Positions 35,080 through 46,591 of a stretch of DNA of 64,000 nucleotides are shown here, piece by piece. The position numbers were made by a program, and so were the translations under genes. The notes below the pieces were generated by a model that was not told where the DNA came from, did not search any database, and was given only the letters and a program-made list of their open reading frames with translations. Position 1 is the first letter of the stretch. Each line of letters starts with the position of its first letter. Source of the stretch: Symsagittifera roscoffensis. Its lineage: Eukaryota; Xenacoelomorpha; Acoela; Convolutidae. The stretch spans positions 44,313,467 to 44,377,466 of the forward strand of contig NC_087070.1 in assembly GCF_963678635.1 (NCBI RefSeq), read 5' to 3'.

Positions 35080-35410
35080 ACATAATTGATGTTAATTACT
35101 TGGTTTTCGATTCTGCGTCTTGACAATTGTGGTCTCCATGTCGCACATTTGGAGTCGATTAAAAGTTTTTTGATGCAGTTTTTATCCGACTTTTAGAATG
35201 TCTTAAGCCGAAAAAAAGAAGAGTTCAAATTAAACGGAATGCACCCCTTTTCTACTTCTAGTACAATCAGTTGTCATTCTAGCCAGATCAACCGCTGCTT
35301 TGGATTTCCGCTTTTCAATTTTAATTGGAAAGTCAAAAGTGTCTTAGTAATCGATGCTACAGTCAGGAGTCCTTTCATCAAATATTCCAGTCAAAATCCT
35401 TAAATGTTTT
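35080..35410 (-). pseudogene. older duplicated fragment of FDX2 exon 1 and its 5' flank
   Basis: Matches about 12035-12500 with many substitutions and an internal loss of about 95 bp covering the presequence codons. CTTGGTTTTC-ATTCTGCGTC, GTGGTCTCCATGTCGCA and TTTTATCC-ACTTTTAG are shared. More diverged than the 22.35 kb copy, so it is an independent, earlier event. Confidence 0.8.
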
Positions 35411-35741
35411 TATCATTTGCTGTGCCGAATACGCTCGCCGAATTTGCTATCTCTATTGACAGGGAGATTCTCTGCTTTAAAAAGCTGCCTGCTCTGGGTT
35501 CTTTCACTTTGATACATCCTCTCTGTATAGCAAACCCAGAAGGAACATTTGTATGTGCCAAAACTGCCCGTTCTAGGGGACAATTTTTCAGTGTACGATG
35601 AACTGAGTGGAACTCCTTATCCAGTATAAGCGAGAAGGTTTTAGTCAATGGTGCGGGTCGAGAAAAACCCCATTTTTGAGGCATTGTCTCAAGATGCAGA
35701 TGTTGGACAGCTTCTTCGGGTTTTTTCCGCGATGTCTCCAT
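35400..35741 (-). repeat. repeat module with residual ORF
   Basis: The minus strand is open for about 113 codons (RPAPLTKTFSLI, KEFHSVHRTLKNCPLERAVL). Diverged copies of the same module lie at 28656-28961, 32178-32483 and 17530-17640. Probably part of a retroelement, but the family is not recognised. Confidence 0.45.
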
Positions 35742-35829
35742 GGCAAAGGAAGTGCGACTGGCATAAATGTCTTAACATTGTTGTTCAGTCAGTGATGGTA
35801 ACTGTTTTAATTAGTTGAGTTCCCGCGAA

Positions 35830-37164
35830 GGAGCGCAGCCTTTGAAATTAAGAATGGTACTAGTATCTGTGGGTTTTCGGAGCCATCCACCTTTAACCTG
35901 TTTTCGTGAGTCCACGTTTATATTTGAATCCAAATTACTGTTACTATCAAGTTCTTCTGTTATAACCTGCAATTTGGAAGCAACGTATTAGCAGCCTCGA
36001 GGACTATCCCAGGGTTGCCACTCACAATTCTAACTATATCGTCCAATTATTTTGAAGAAAACTTTAACACCATGCTCATTCCGATCAATTTCGTGCTGTT
36101 TTGTTGCAAGTCCTGCAATACCAGACCGTTTCATTGATGTTTGCTTAGGTGGATACCGATATGTTACCACACACCCTAATTGGATCCAAATCAATCAGAC
36201 TTCGCTTTCTACCCTTTAGTTCGATATGTCACATTTTGCTGACAACCAGGGCAGACTCCTTTATTATCTTGTTTTAGCAACGTCGATTTTGGCTTTTCTT
36301 TCATTAACGCAGAGTCGTGTTCTTTGCTACAAACTAGCCAGTTTTACTACAAGAAAGGCGCCCAACGCTAAACCGTCTTTTTGTACATACCGCAAACCAT
36401 TACAATTAAACTGTACTTACTCACAACCAAACTTAGTAGCTTTTTCATAGTTTTGCGAGATAGTTCCGAAAGATTGGTTTGCTCAATCCTTCTCCTCAGA
36501 GCTATTTCAACAATTTCATTGAGAGGTACTTGATTGTACATACTCTATACATCAAGGGAAATTGTACTCTCATCAGAGTACAATTGAGTTTTTTTCCAAA
36601 ATCTCCCCGGCTATTTGAGTGTTATTTTTCTGGTTAGCCACCTCAATTTTATCAAAGTTTCTTGATAATGTTTTATTTAGATGGCCATATAAGCTACCAG
36701 GTAAAGAGAGGATGGGACGAAGTGGTGTGCCTTGTTTGTTCACTTTTGCTAATCTATACAGACTAACTGGTTGCACCCCCGTTGATTTTAATCTGCTACA
36801 CAGCGCCTCGTTGATATCGCCTTTTTTCATGACAAGAAGTTTTTTTTGTTTATTCTCTTTCTTTTTTTATGACAACACTGTCAGTCAGATTTTTTTTCTC
36901 ACAAAATTGTTCAGCCTGCAATAAATCATTAGTTTCTTCTAATGTGTGACAGAAAAACTTGACCCCTTATTAAAAGGTATTGCCAGAAGACCCTTGTCTT
37001 TCAATTACTTACTGGCTCATCCCACTCTTTTGTCAGAGGGTGTCTGTTTTACAGTCTTTGCTCCAGCGTCATTCTCGCGTAGTTTTTCTCCGGGTATTCT
37101 ATTTAACATCAGCTCAGAGAAAAAACTCTCAAAATCAGCAAGGAAACGAAGCTCATTAAACTAG
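35830..37164 (-). pseudogene. second minus-strand PLE RT remnant
   Basis: SRLKSTGVQPVSLYRLAKV followed by QGTPLRPILSLPGSLYGHLN (motif 2a), then a VPLNEIVEIALRR-like motif A flank at about 36.5 kb, a degraded motif B region at about 36.4 kb, and WLRKPTDTSTILNFKGCAPS near 35.84-35.91 kb. It is truncated at about 35820, before GIY-YIG. With the 37.9-38.4 kb ORF it makes one element in the same order as copies 1 and 2. Confidence 0.72.
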
Positions 37165-37903
37165 TCTCGTACCGGCTGTTTGGTCCAAAATTTATTTCTC
37201 ACTTCATCTAGTTTTCTTAATGACCTGTCATCTAGGTTTTTTAAGGATTTATCCTGTCTTGCTGAAAATTTTTAAAGTTTTTTGTTGTGATCAATTTTTT
37301 TACATAACACTTTGCCTGCAGGTTTAGAAAGATTATCACGGAAGGTCACCACTTATCATCTATACCCCTTCTCAGTACCTCCCTCGCATTAGCTAGGTTA
37401 CTTGATGCCTTAATACTATCCGCATTCGCCTGGATTAAATCAGACCTCAAGAGTCACAATTGAAAGCTTTGCACCGCTTGATAAAAAAACTGTAGAAAAT
37501 CTAGTATAATATCATTATCGAGACAATTTCTCAGAAATTTAAATATCAGGAAAGTGCTATTAAATTCAATAAATCGTTTCAAATAATCTAACACAAGTTT
37601 TCATGTGAGTTTTTTTCAGGAACAAACTAAGGAGTGGTGGTGACAACAATATTATGGCCATCTTTTTTTGCAGGCAACGAGCGCATAAACTTATGTGGCA
37701 CTCATGTAGCACACAAACCAACAGTATCTTACCGCTTACGTGTCGTTCCCCTCCTCCTGAATTTCCACAGCAAACGCCTCCAATCTCCGGGTTTTTGACT
37801 GGCAGCATCCCTTCGATGGCTTCCTGGTCAGTGCTCCTTCGGGAAAATTCCGGGAAAGCGGCCTCGATGGGACAGCACCACTCTTAGTGATTTCAGTTAC
37901 AAT

Positions 37904-38365
37904 TCATTGGACTGGTGCAGTTGAAGGTACTCTCTGCGCATCGTAGGATCCTGTCTCTTGCTTCTGGATAACGTTACCAGTTGACCTTGTGACAATTATA
38001 TCTCCCTTCCGCATATCTTCAAGGATATCGGGAACACTCGTTCTTCTGCAGTAGACAATGGCATTTATTTGTTGTCGCTTCGACTGTATATACGTCAAAC
38101 TTTCCTCAGGTGGTCAGCGCATATAGTTGTTGGTACAAAGGGATGCTATGCTGCTGTTCAGCGCAGCGTGCCAGATGATGATCTTTTTACTGGCCAGAGC
38201 TAGCTGTTCCAGCAACAGTCGCAATTTCTTCCCCCTGTTCAAGGATTTGGAATTCAAAGAAAGGCCAGGGAATGCGTAGACCTCCTTTTCTGTCTCTCTC
38301 CGTTCTTTTCGCTCAAGTTCTTTTAGGTTGAGAAAAACGGAGATGGCAGCTACAACCATCGCCAT
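37904..38365 (-). pseudogene. minus-strand copy of the PLE 5' ORF
   Basis: Starts MAMVVAAISVFLNLKELERK, then FPGLSLNSKSLNRGKKLRLL, KKIIIWHAALNSSIASLCTN and, after a frameshift near 38110, INAIVYCRRTSVPDIL. The block order equals that of the plus-strand ORFs although the sequence is much diverged. This shows the ORF is a stable part of this PLE lineage. Confidence 0.65.
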
Positions 38366-38934
38366 TTTAACTCTAAATCTAGTGAATTTATGACTATGAA
38401 GCGGTAAATGTGGTAAAATTAATCAAACCTTAAAAAATATAAATGATAGAAAAAATTAATGTATTAACTGTTGTTCTAATGTAACAGTTTGCTTATTACA
38501 TAGCGCTAAAAACGGTTAGAGTATAACAATAACTTTTATATGAATTTTGAGGTAAGCATCATCAGGATATTTTGTTTACAGTGCATCATCAGCACTTGTG
38601 CCTCATCAGGATATGTTCTATTACTATATTTACAGTAAAATCAAAGATCTGGAAAAAACGACAAACAAGTGACAAAAATCCTACAAAAATTTCCGACCAA
38701 TCAGATTTAAACAACTGTGTTTACAAATAAGTTATGTAATTATTAATAACAATGTCGTGCAACTTTTTGAGGTTTTCTTAGCTTTTTGTTTGTTAATTGT
38801 TATAACGTTTCGTTTTGGGACTGTTTTCGATTCAATGCTGACTTGTCAGATTTTGAATTTCATCCATAGACTACAATTTTAGCGTTATCGCACGTGTTAA
38901 TTTTTGGGATTTCGCTCCAAATATGCAAAGGTTC

Positions 38935-39440
38935 TCACGTGAGTAGCTTATGAGTGTTGCCTGTTTGGTCCATAATCTCTGACTTGAGATCAGCAGTATC
39001 GCTTACCTCCTTATTGCTTTCTGGCAAAAGCTGTCCTACTGGGGAGTCCTCTTTGCGGTCTTCGTCAACTCTCTTGGCTAAATTTCGCACTATCTTGCCG
39101 ACATCGGTGGAGTTATATCCACTACATTTAAGGTTATTCGCAGAAAAAAAGCGCCGCAAAACAATGTTAATAATGAAGGCTCTCCAGTAGCACAGCATTT
39201 GCTAGAATAAAGAGGTTGGCGGTACTGCTGAGCTGAATTGAAACATTATAGACCAAACAGGTAATACTCATAATCAACTCACACCAGAGGCTTTGCATAT
39301 TCAGAAGGAATGGCCGAAAATCAACATGCGCGAAGAATTTAGGAGCCGAGAACTAACAATAAAATGTATTCCGTGTATACCATGGCTGAAAATAAAAAAA
39401 ACTGACATGTCAGAATCGAAAACAGTCCCAAAAAGAAATG
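38935..39440. pseudogene. two PLE C-terminal scraps in opposite orientation
   Basis: The minus strand (39198-38935) encodes NNLKCSGYNSTDVGKIVRNL and VGQLLPESNKEVSDTADLKS, a degraded GIY-YIG. The plus strand (about 39240-39440) encodes NIIDQTGNTHNQLTPEALHI and KINMREEFRSRELT, the C-terminal tail. They meet head to head. CATCATCAG motifs at 38.55-38.63 kb (minus strand CTGATGAGGCACAAGTGC) suggest another decayed hammerhead region. Confidence 0.65.
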
Positions 39441-40787
39441 TTATACAATTAAAGAACAGAAAATTAAAACGTCTTCGCAATTTGCAGTAAGGCGTTATTC
39501 AGAAGATGCAGATGCGTGATATCATTCATTCGAAACTATCCTATTGTTGAACTCAGCGCAATAATTTGTTTCTTTAGGAGATGCTGACACTTGTTGTAAT
39601 TTAAGGTTAGTAAGCGAAAGGGAGCTTCCAACCTCAAAAAAACTAATTACATTTACCTTGTAGGTGACATTTTGTGTTTCTTTGTAGCAACCTCAAACTT
39701 TTTTGCAGTTTCTTGCACATTATACGAGGCCAAACTGTGCACTGGATAGGAGCACAATTTTGTGTCTGTATGTTCCTGGATTCTAGAGACAAGTCTTTAA
39801 ACATGTTAAAAATTTGTCGGAACGATCAAAGGAAATTAAAGAACAATAGAAGAACAAAATGCACAGTTTGGCCTCGTAATGCAGAATTTCTTTTACATTA
39901 ATCATGAAAAATCAGCTGGTTGTAAAAAAACTCTCAAATCTCTTGTGTTGCGTGATGTAGACATTTTGATGCCATTTTCCATAATTTTTGGCAAAGGCAA
40001 AATTCATTAGTTCCTGATGAAAAAATAGATGTTGTTGATTTGTTGTTTTATAGTTTACATCGTCTGCGTCGATAGTAACTCTGTTGCAGTCAGCGATATG
40101 TTAAGGCATTTTTGACAAATTGAGATTAAGTAGGGTGCGAAACACAACTTTGTGAGACATCTTTATTTCTGCTTTTTAATTTTGGTGCCGCTGATTTCTA
40201 CATATGTGTTTTTCGCGGAGGTAGGCAAAATCCATAATTGGTATTATTAGATTGGTTCGAATTGTTTGAGTAGTTGAGTAGATGACAGTGATCAACAGAA
40301 TCAAATGATATTGTCAAAAAGTTTGCTCAAACATGTTTTATTTTGCAAAGTATACTAATTTTGCAGAGCCAGCACCAGCAAAAAGGAAAGAACTAGCGCT
40401 TGATATCATCTTTTATTAATTTAATTTATGTTTGGAAAAACATCATTACATATAAAATATCTAAAAATAATTATTATGGTCTGCATAGCGAAGAATCAGT
40501 TTCAAGTTTTTTATATTCAAGTCAATGGTTAACTAAACAATTCAACTAGTGGCCCCCTCTTCAAATTAATTTTGAGTTAAATCTTCCAGAGGCATCCACT
40601 CATCAAAACAATTGTTTGTGGCAAAAAAAAGACAATTTAAAGTACATCTGTATATCTAGTCCCTTCTATATAAGCATGATTTTTGTAAATAAAGGTAAGA
40701 AAAAAAACTGAACAACGTTGCCTCATTTCCTTCCAGTTTTGCTCTTGCTGTTGTTTGATTTGAGAATAATATATTGTTGGCTGTATG

Positions 40788-41075
40788 CAGGGGCAGATCT
40801 TGGATTTTTTCGAGGGGGGGGGAGATTTTCCAAAACTTTCGAAAGTTCTGTCAACCTTCAACTTTTTTTAGGTCGACTAAATTGATTTTTCGAGTTCTCC
40901 CAAAGCACCAAAAAGTCCCTGTTATGGCCAAAGTTTCTGCTCCGCAGGCAAAACTTTGAAAAAAGCCAAAAGCCAAAAAAGGCGTTTTTAACCACTTTTT
41001 GGACAATTTTGACAAAAAATCGCATTTTTTTTCAAGTGCTCCCCCCTCAAAATTAGTATATATTGGCGCCAAATA
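40788..41075 (+). mobile_element. partial hAT-type MITE (CAGGGGCGGATC family)
   Basis: Starts CAGGGGCAGATCTTGGATTT followed by a G-rich run and the GTCGAC/AAATTGATTTT body typical of this family. The distal terminus is not found. Coordinates of the right end are approximate. Confidence 0.6.
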
Positions 41076-41355
41076 TCAAATTCAACTTCCGTTTGATTTT
41101 CTTTAAATTAATTTCTATTTCCTACTCACTGTTATTATTAACCATCCATATAGAATTAATGAAAAGCGTTTTTTTTTTGAAAAAGTTCAAACCGGAAATA
41201 CACATTATTTTTTTAAAAGGTAGCATTGATATCATCAGTTTTGGCTGCTGCATCAAGTAATTTTTGACAGTTGCTGATTTTTAGTGCTATGTCATATCCA
41301 ACACATTTGCATGCAAATTTCCCTTATACATTTTAGCTTTATCATCAACGATTAA

Positions 41356-41783
41356 CAGTTGAGGATTTAGGGGAGGGTTGGGGGTTGGACGCATTTTTTC
41401 TTCAGGAATTCGACCCCTGCCGACCAAAAGGGTCCCCTTTTTGTACTATTTTGAGATATCCATTTATGGCTGACTGACCTGAAAACTTTTCTTAGGGCGC
41501 CTTTGGCGCTAATCTAAACTAATTCTGAGGGAGAGCGCGCGCTGAAAAAACTCAATTTTCTTGTCGGAAGTTTCCCAAAAAGTGCTTAAAAACGCCATTT
41601 TTCAAAAAAAAAAAATGCCTGCGGTGCAAAACATTGGGTCAAGTTAGCGTCTTTATAGTGGTTTGGGAGAGCTCAGAAAATCAATTTGGTTGACCTAAAA
41701 AAAAGGTCGACAAAATTATCATTAAATTTTTCAAAATCCGCCCCTTCCCCTCGAGAAATTCCTATATCCGCTATGCGCGCCTG
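41356..41783 (-). mobile_element. hAT-type MITE with 8-bp target duplication
   Basis: Begins CAGTTGAGGATTTAGGGG and ends CCTATATCC-GCTATGCGCGCCTG. Flanks are ACGATTAA (41348-41355) and ACGGTTAA (41784-41791), an 8-bp duplication with one change. The internal sequence matches the 56081-56520 element (AAAAGGGTC, GATATCCATTT, GGCGC). No coding capacity. Confidence 0.72.
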
Positions 41784-42720
41784 ACGGTTAACCTTTCAAT
41801 GAGCGGTCCAATAATTAAATTGCTAGCTTTTTGTTCTTTGGCTAATTAAGCTAGTGAGTCAGATTTTTTTTAAAATGAGTTTTTGTTTTGATGTGGTTTT
41901 TTTAACTAATTTAAGGCACAAGCATTAGTAGAATCTTCATTATCAGCTCTCTTAGTTGTTAGATTAACCTCTATACATGTTTTTCCAAAATGATAAGAAA
42001 ATTTTGCTGACTTTCACAACAAGCTAATTTTCTTGATGAACTGTACTTGGTTTCTATGGTTTTTTAATGGTATCAATTTTTAAAAATCCTACGGATAGTG
42101 CCCTTCATTCAATTTAAGAAACTTTTTAATACAACGATAAAAATCTCGAAATGATCTTGCATTGATCTTGTCTAGATTATGATTTGATCTTGTTTTTGTC
42201 ATATTCAAAAAAAACTGTAACGGTCGTTCTTTTTATATCAATTGTCTCAAGCATATATGCAATAGACATTATTGTTAGCATTTTTTTCCAAATTAATCTG
42301 CTATCTACTGAAAAAAAAACTTTCATTAATCATTTTAAAAACGAAGATATCAGCGTTCATCAAAGTTTTTGCGAGCCTATAATCCTTGATGTTTATCTCT
42401 GATGTTTCAAAAAAATTTGGTTCGACTATATAATCTTGCAATTTCAGAAGAATTCATTCTGTAGTTGATTGTTTTGTATTGAAAATGAATTCGAAAATTT
42501 CATCTGTTAGTTTCAGTCATTTAACAATACATTTAGTCGAATGAGGTTGTAATGGTTACTTGTTTTTCTTTTAAAAATTGTTTTGTCACAATTAATCTAT
42601 AACAGCTGATGCTTCTGGAATTGTTCGTTTTTTTGTAGCCTTTTGATAAAAGTAACCCAAAGCGTTCAAATATTTTAAAAGGAACTGATAAATAAAAATT
42701 AAATTAAAGTCCTTCTACTT

Positions 42721-42865
42721 TCAATGTTTCAACCGAAACATAAATAATTTCATCATGTTGCTTTTTATTTTTTTTGCCGTTTTTTCCGTTGGTTTCAAAT
42801 AAAACTTGATCTCGTATTCTGGAGTCTTTGTATCTCCTCCTACGCATTTTATTGGACTAAAATTT
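42721..42865 (-). pseudogene. AT-rich coding fossil
   Basis: The minus strand reads FSPIKCVGGDTKTPEYEIKF with further Lys-rich sequence to a stop at 42723-42721, preceded by an out-of-frame continuation. Short and unrecognised, but far more protein-like than the surrounding DNA. Confidence 0.25.
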
Positions 42866-44157
42866 TCTTGTAGAGTTTCAATAAAAAAGCTAGTTTATTG
42901 TTTGTCATAGTTTCGAAGATGTTTTACTTGTTAAATAGGGCAGATGAAATAAATGGTTTTAGATATTTTTTTCATTCTCAACAATCACCATATATCATTT
43001 GTAATCATTGCAGGGTTTTTTTTGGATAAAATGTCTTTGAATCAACTGTTTTCATTTTAAAATCTTGATTTTCTCCAAGGATTTTTTTTCTGAATGTCCG
43101 AAGGTCCTTTAAAATTATGGGTCAAATTGGTGGTTACTTTCAATTAAATTCTGTTTCTTGTGGAAGATGTTGAATAGTTATTGCAACAAACGGAGCTGAT
43201 TCAGTTGCTTTTTCTGATTTTCCAGTATTTGAGTTTATATTTCCATTTCTGATGTCATGAGATTTTAGGTTCTTTGCTATGTAATCAGTAAAAAATTAAA
43301 ATTTCTTCTTTGATTTTGTAAAGACACTAAATTTTCATGAGCCTCCAATTTGTTCAAAATTCATTACCTTTATAGACAATTACTTATATAAATCAACATC
43401 AAAGGATCTGAAGAAAATTTATATCAAAGTGTTAAAAAACCCCTTTAACTTACACTCCTTCAATTGTTATTGGTTTGAGTTTAAAAAAAAAACTCTGTGT
43501 ATTTCCTTAGAAGCGTGTTTTTGTTCCAACCATTGAAACTCGGGAGGAACTTGGTATTCGGGTTTGTCTTAGTTTTTTTTGTTTTCCACGCAAAATCAGG
43601 TACCACAAATAATCATCGGACTGGATTGATTGATGTATCTTACTAAGCCCTTTTAGTCGTGATTGGAACGACATTAAAAAATTTCAAAAATTTTCTCACA
43701 GTGTCGAGAAAAACCGGTTTGAAATTTTTGATTTTGGATCTAATTTCGAGCTAATATGGTGACCGTATAAGCTTTCAATAGCTTATTTAAACTTAGTTTT
43801 GACCAGATAAAGGTAGTTGCTGGAGTTTTTAGCCCAATTTTGGGAATGAAAAACTCTAAAATTCAAAAAAAAATTACAAAAAAAAACTAAATTTTTTTTT
43901 TGAGAATTTCTAATTAAATTTTTTTTTCATTATTCCAGTATTTTTTGTTCAAAGACTGTATTCCAATTGACCTTTTTTACTATGACTCTCAAACATACCG
44001 GCTATCCTTGTTTTAATTTGTTTTCTTTGTATTACATTTGATTTGAAGCTTTCTTAGTATTGATACTGCTTTCTATAAAGTATTTCCGGTTCAAAAGTAT
44101 AACGACTTTCCCTTAAATCTAAGAGATTGTTCAGACAACTCATAGTGACCTTGAGAC

Positions 44158-44720
44158 TCAATTGAACAGTTTTAATCTTTGATGATTACATTTTTTGAAA
44201 CGTTTTTTAATTCTTTTATCATTTAATTTTGTAACATCAGCTGAGATTTTTATTGACTTGGGATCCAGTTCTTGGTGTTGCTTACATTTTTTTCGATATT
44301 ATTTTGCAATTTTCAATAGATTTTTACATGTCTTGATTTCTAAAAACGTTAGCTTCAAAAACGTTTGGAATTATGAAAGTTTTTTCTCAATTGGTTTTGC
44401 CTTTTTTTAAATGAATTAATGAAATTTCGTCGGAGAAACGCTTCAGAAGGTGGTGTTTTTTTTCTACTTGAATCTGTTTTAATAACTTGATGAGGAAAAA
44501 AAACAAATATCAGTTCCAATTCAATCATTTCCAAAAGTATATGAAGAAAAAAGGTTGTTTTTCCGATAGCGCCTGGACCAGACATGATAAAACAAACACA
44601 ATCTGGAATTATATATTTTGAATACTGCTGCGCAGCATCTAACTTTAGTTGGAAGTTTTTGTTAGATAGAAAAATTATTACTTCATAATTCAGACTTTTT
44701 TCAATAATTAGTGAATCCAA
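44158..44720 (-). pseudogene. AT-rich coding fossil with P-loop motif
   Basis: From 44720 the minus strand is open for 121 codons and contains CFIMSGPGAIGKTTFFLHIL, a Walker A match (GxxxxGKT) following a hydrophobic strand. Downstream in another frame KQHQELDPKSIKISADVTKL continues to a stop at 44158. Architecture fits a small P-loop ATPase such as the packaging-type ATPases of Maverick/Polinton or related DNA viruses, but no second motif is secure. AT content is extreme. Confidence 0.32.
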
Positions 44721-44982
44721 TTACATTATTAAGTTTTTGTGATTTTTAGGTAAAATCCCTTCAATTTTTTTTTCAATTCTTTTTTTTCCAGAAAAATGTA
44801 ATTTCGTAAAACGTATGTGTAACTCATATTCTTGATAGGTGTTTTTTGTGGTTTGTTTGTAAATCACTTTTCTGCAAAACAAACATTTAAATATTAACTC
44901 AACACCAACCAAAGTGCACGACCAAAAAAGAATAGCCGAGACAGGGATTTGGTTCGAGCACAAACTTAAAACTTACCTCGAG

Positions 44983-45600
44983 CACGGTCGAGAGTAATCA
45001 AGCACTGTTAAAACATATCTCGAGCACGAAAGAAATATACCTCGAGCTCAGTCATAATCTATGTTCTTTAGATCAAACACAGTCCAGCTTGGTCTTTGAC
45101 TGAGCTTGGTTAAAAAACTCCACATATTTTTTCGTAGAGCAGTTGAGCATGGTTGAAACATATTTTTCTTATGTCGAGCAAGTCAGAGCATATTTTTTTG
45201 GCGGAGCGTAGTCGAAACATATATTTCCTGCATCTAACACAATTTTGCTTTTCGCCGAGCACGGTCGGAGCTAATCTTTTTTGGGTCAAACACCGCCGAT
45301 TATTTTCTTTGGGTCGAACAAGGTCGGGCACATTTCTTCGGTAGAGTACGGTCAAAACATCTTTCTTGGGACGAGCACGTTCGAGCACATTATGTTTGGT
45401 CGATTACAGTCAAATTATACACGAATTTGGTCGAGACGGTCTAAGCATACCAAGTTCGGTCGAGCACGGTCTAAACAAACACGAATTTGGTCGAGACGGT
45501 CGAAACATAACGATTTCCGGTCGAGCACAGTCGAAACATACGGACTTTCGGTCGAGACGGTCGGAACATTGCGTGAGCACCTCGACCCGGGTTGTGAAAT
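44983..45600. repeat. degenerate minisatellite, unit about 33-36 bp
   Basis: Roughly 17 units built on GGTCGAGCACGGTCGAAACATA plus a variable 10-14 base spacer; the 3' units are best conserved (45420-45570). It ends GAGCACCTCGACCCGGGTT. Related units and the same terminal phrase occur at 50.2-50.47 and 51.17-51.20 kb. It lies 1 kb upstream of the four-transmembrane gene. Confidence 0.82.
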
Positions 45601-46591
45601 ATGTTATACCTAGCGCACACTTAAAAAATGAATTGAGCAAAAATCGAAATTTTAAACAAAGTTGCTTTGAGTAAATTTGGAGATCACTGGCGCAAAATCC
45701 ACGGCGAGCTCATTTTGAGCTTCTTACTACGATGTTATGTAGTATAATACTAAACAAGTTTTATCTCAACCTAAATGCTCGTCTCAATGTTTCGTCGTGC
45801 CCGTGTGTCAACATCAAAGCTCTCATATGTCTATTAAATGGTAGAAAAAATGTCAAGTAACCTTCAGTATTTTCCAACAAAGAGCCATTGGAGAAAGCTT
45901 GACTTTTGACTGTTGCAAAAGAAAGAAAATCAGCGAAATAAAAAACAAAAAAGTGAAACCAAGTCAAGAAAAAACTCGAAAAAATTAAGACCGGTCAACT
46001 TCCCCTTTACAGCTGAAATTCAAGGTGAAAGTAGAAAGTAGTTTTTAAGCAGGGGCACAACAGCAGTTTTCCGCGAAGAGTTAAACAGCTCGTATTTTGG
46101 TCTTTCCCTTGTAGCTAAACCTTTTCAACTAGTCGACTAAACGAAAAACAGCTATTTTCGAAAAATTCGAATAGTAAAACTTCAAGGACGGAAAAAACTC
46201 GTAGTAGTTTTTGAAAAAAGGTTTGGCGAGTTAAAAAGGGTTTAATAAGGTGTTAGTTATATGCCGAACTAGCTGGAGAGCTAGTCTGCTGATCTTTTTT
46301 TTTCTGGAGATGACAATACAAAGCTGCTATCACAATTTACAATGTCTTGATTGCTGAGAAAAAACTCGAAATAAATAACAGTTTCTATTGCTGTAACTGA
46401 TTGATTAGTTTTTCAGCGCTCCCCAGGTAGGCCACGATAAAATCAGCCGCCCCATTATTTAATTGTCTAATTTGGATTTAAATTGATAGGCGCTGCGTCT
46501 TCAATGCTCGTCTTTAATGGGGGCGTTAACTTGGTTCAAATTAACCCTTCCCCTTTCTCGGCCACTGACTTAAACAAGCGTAGATTTCAGT

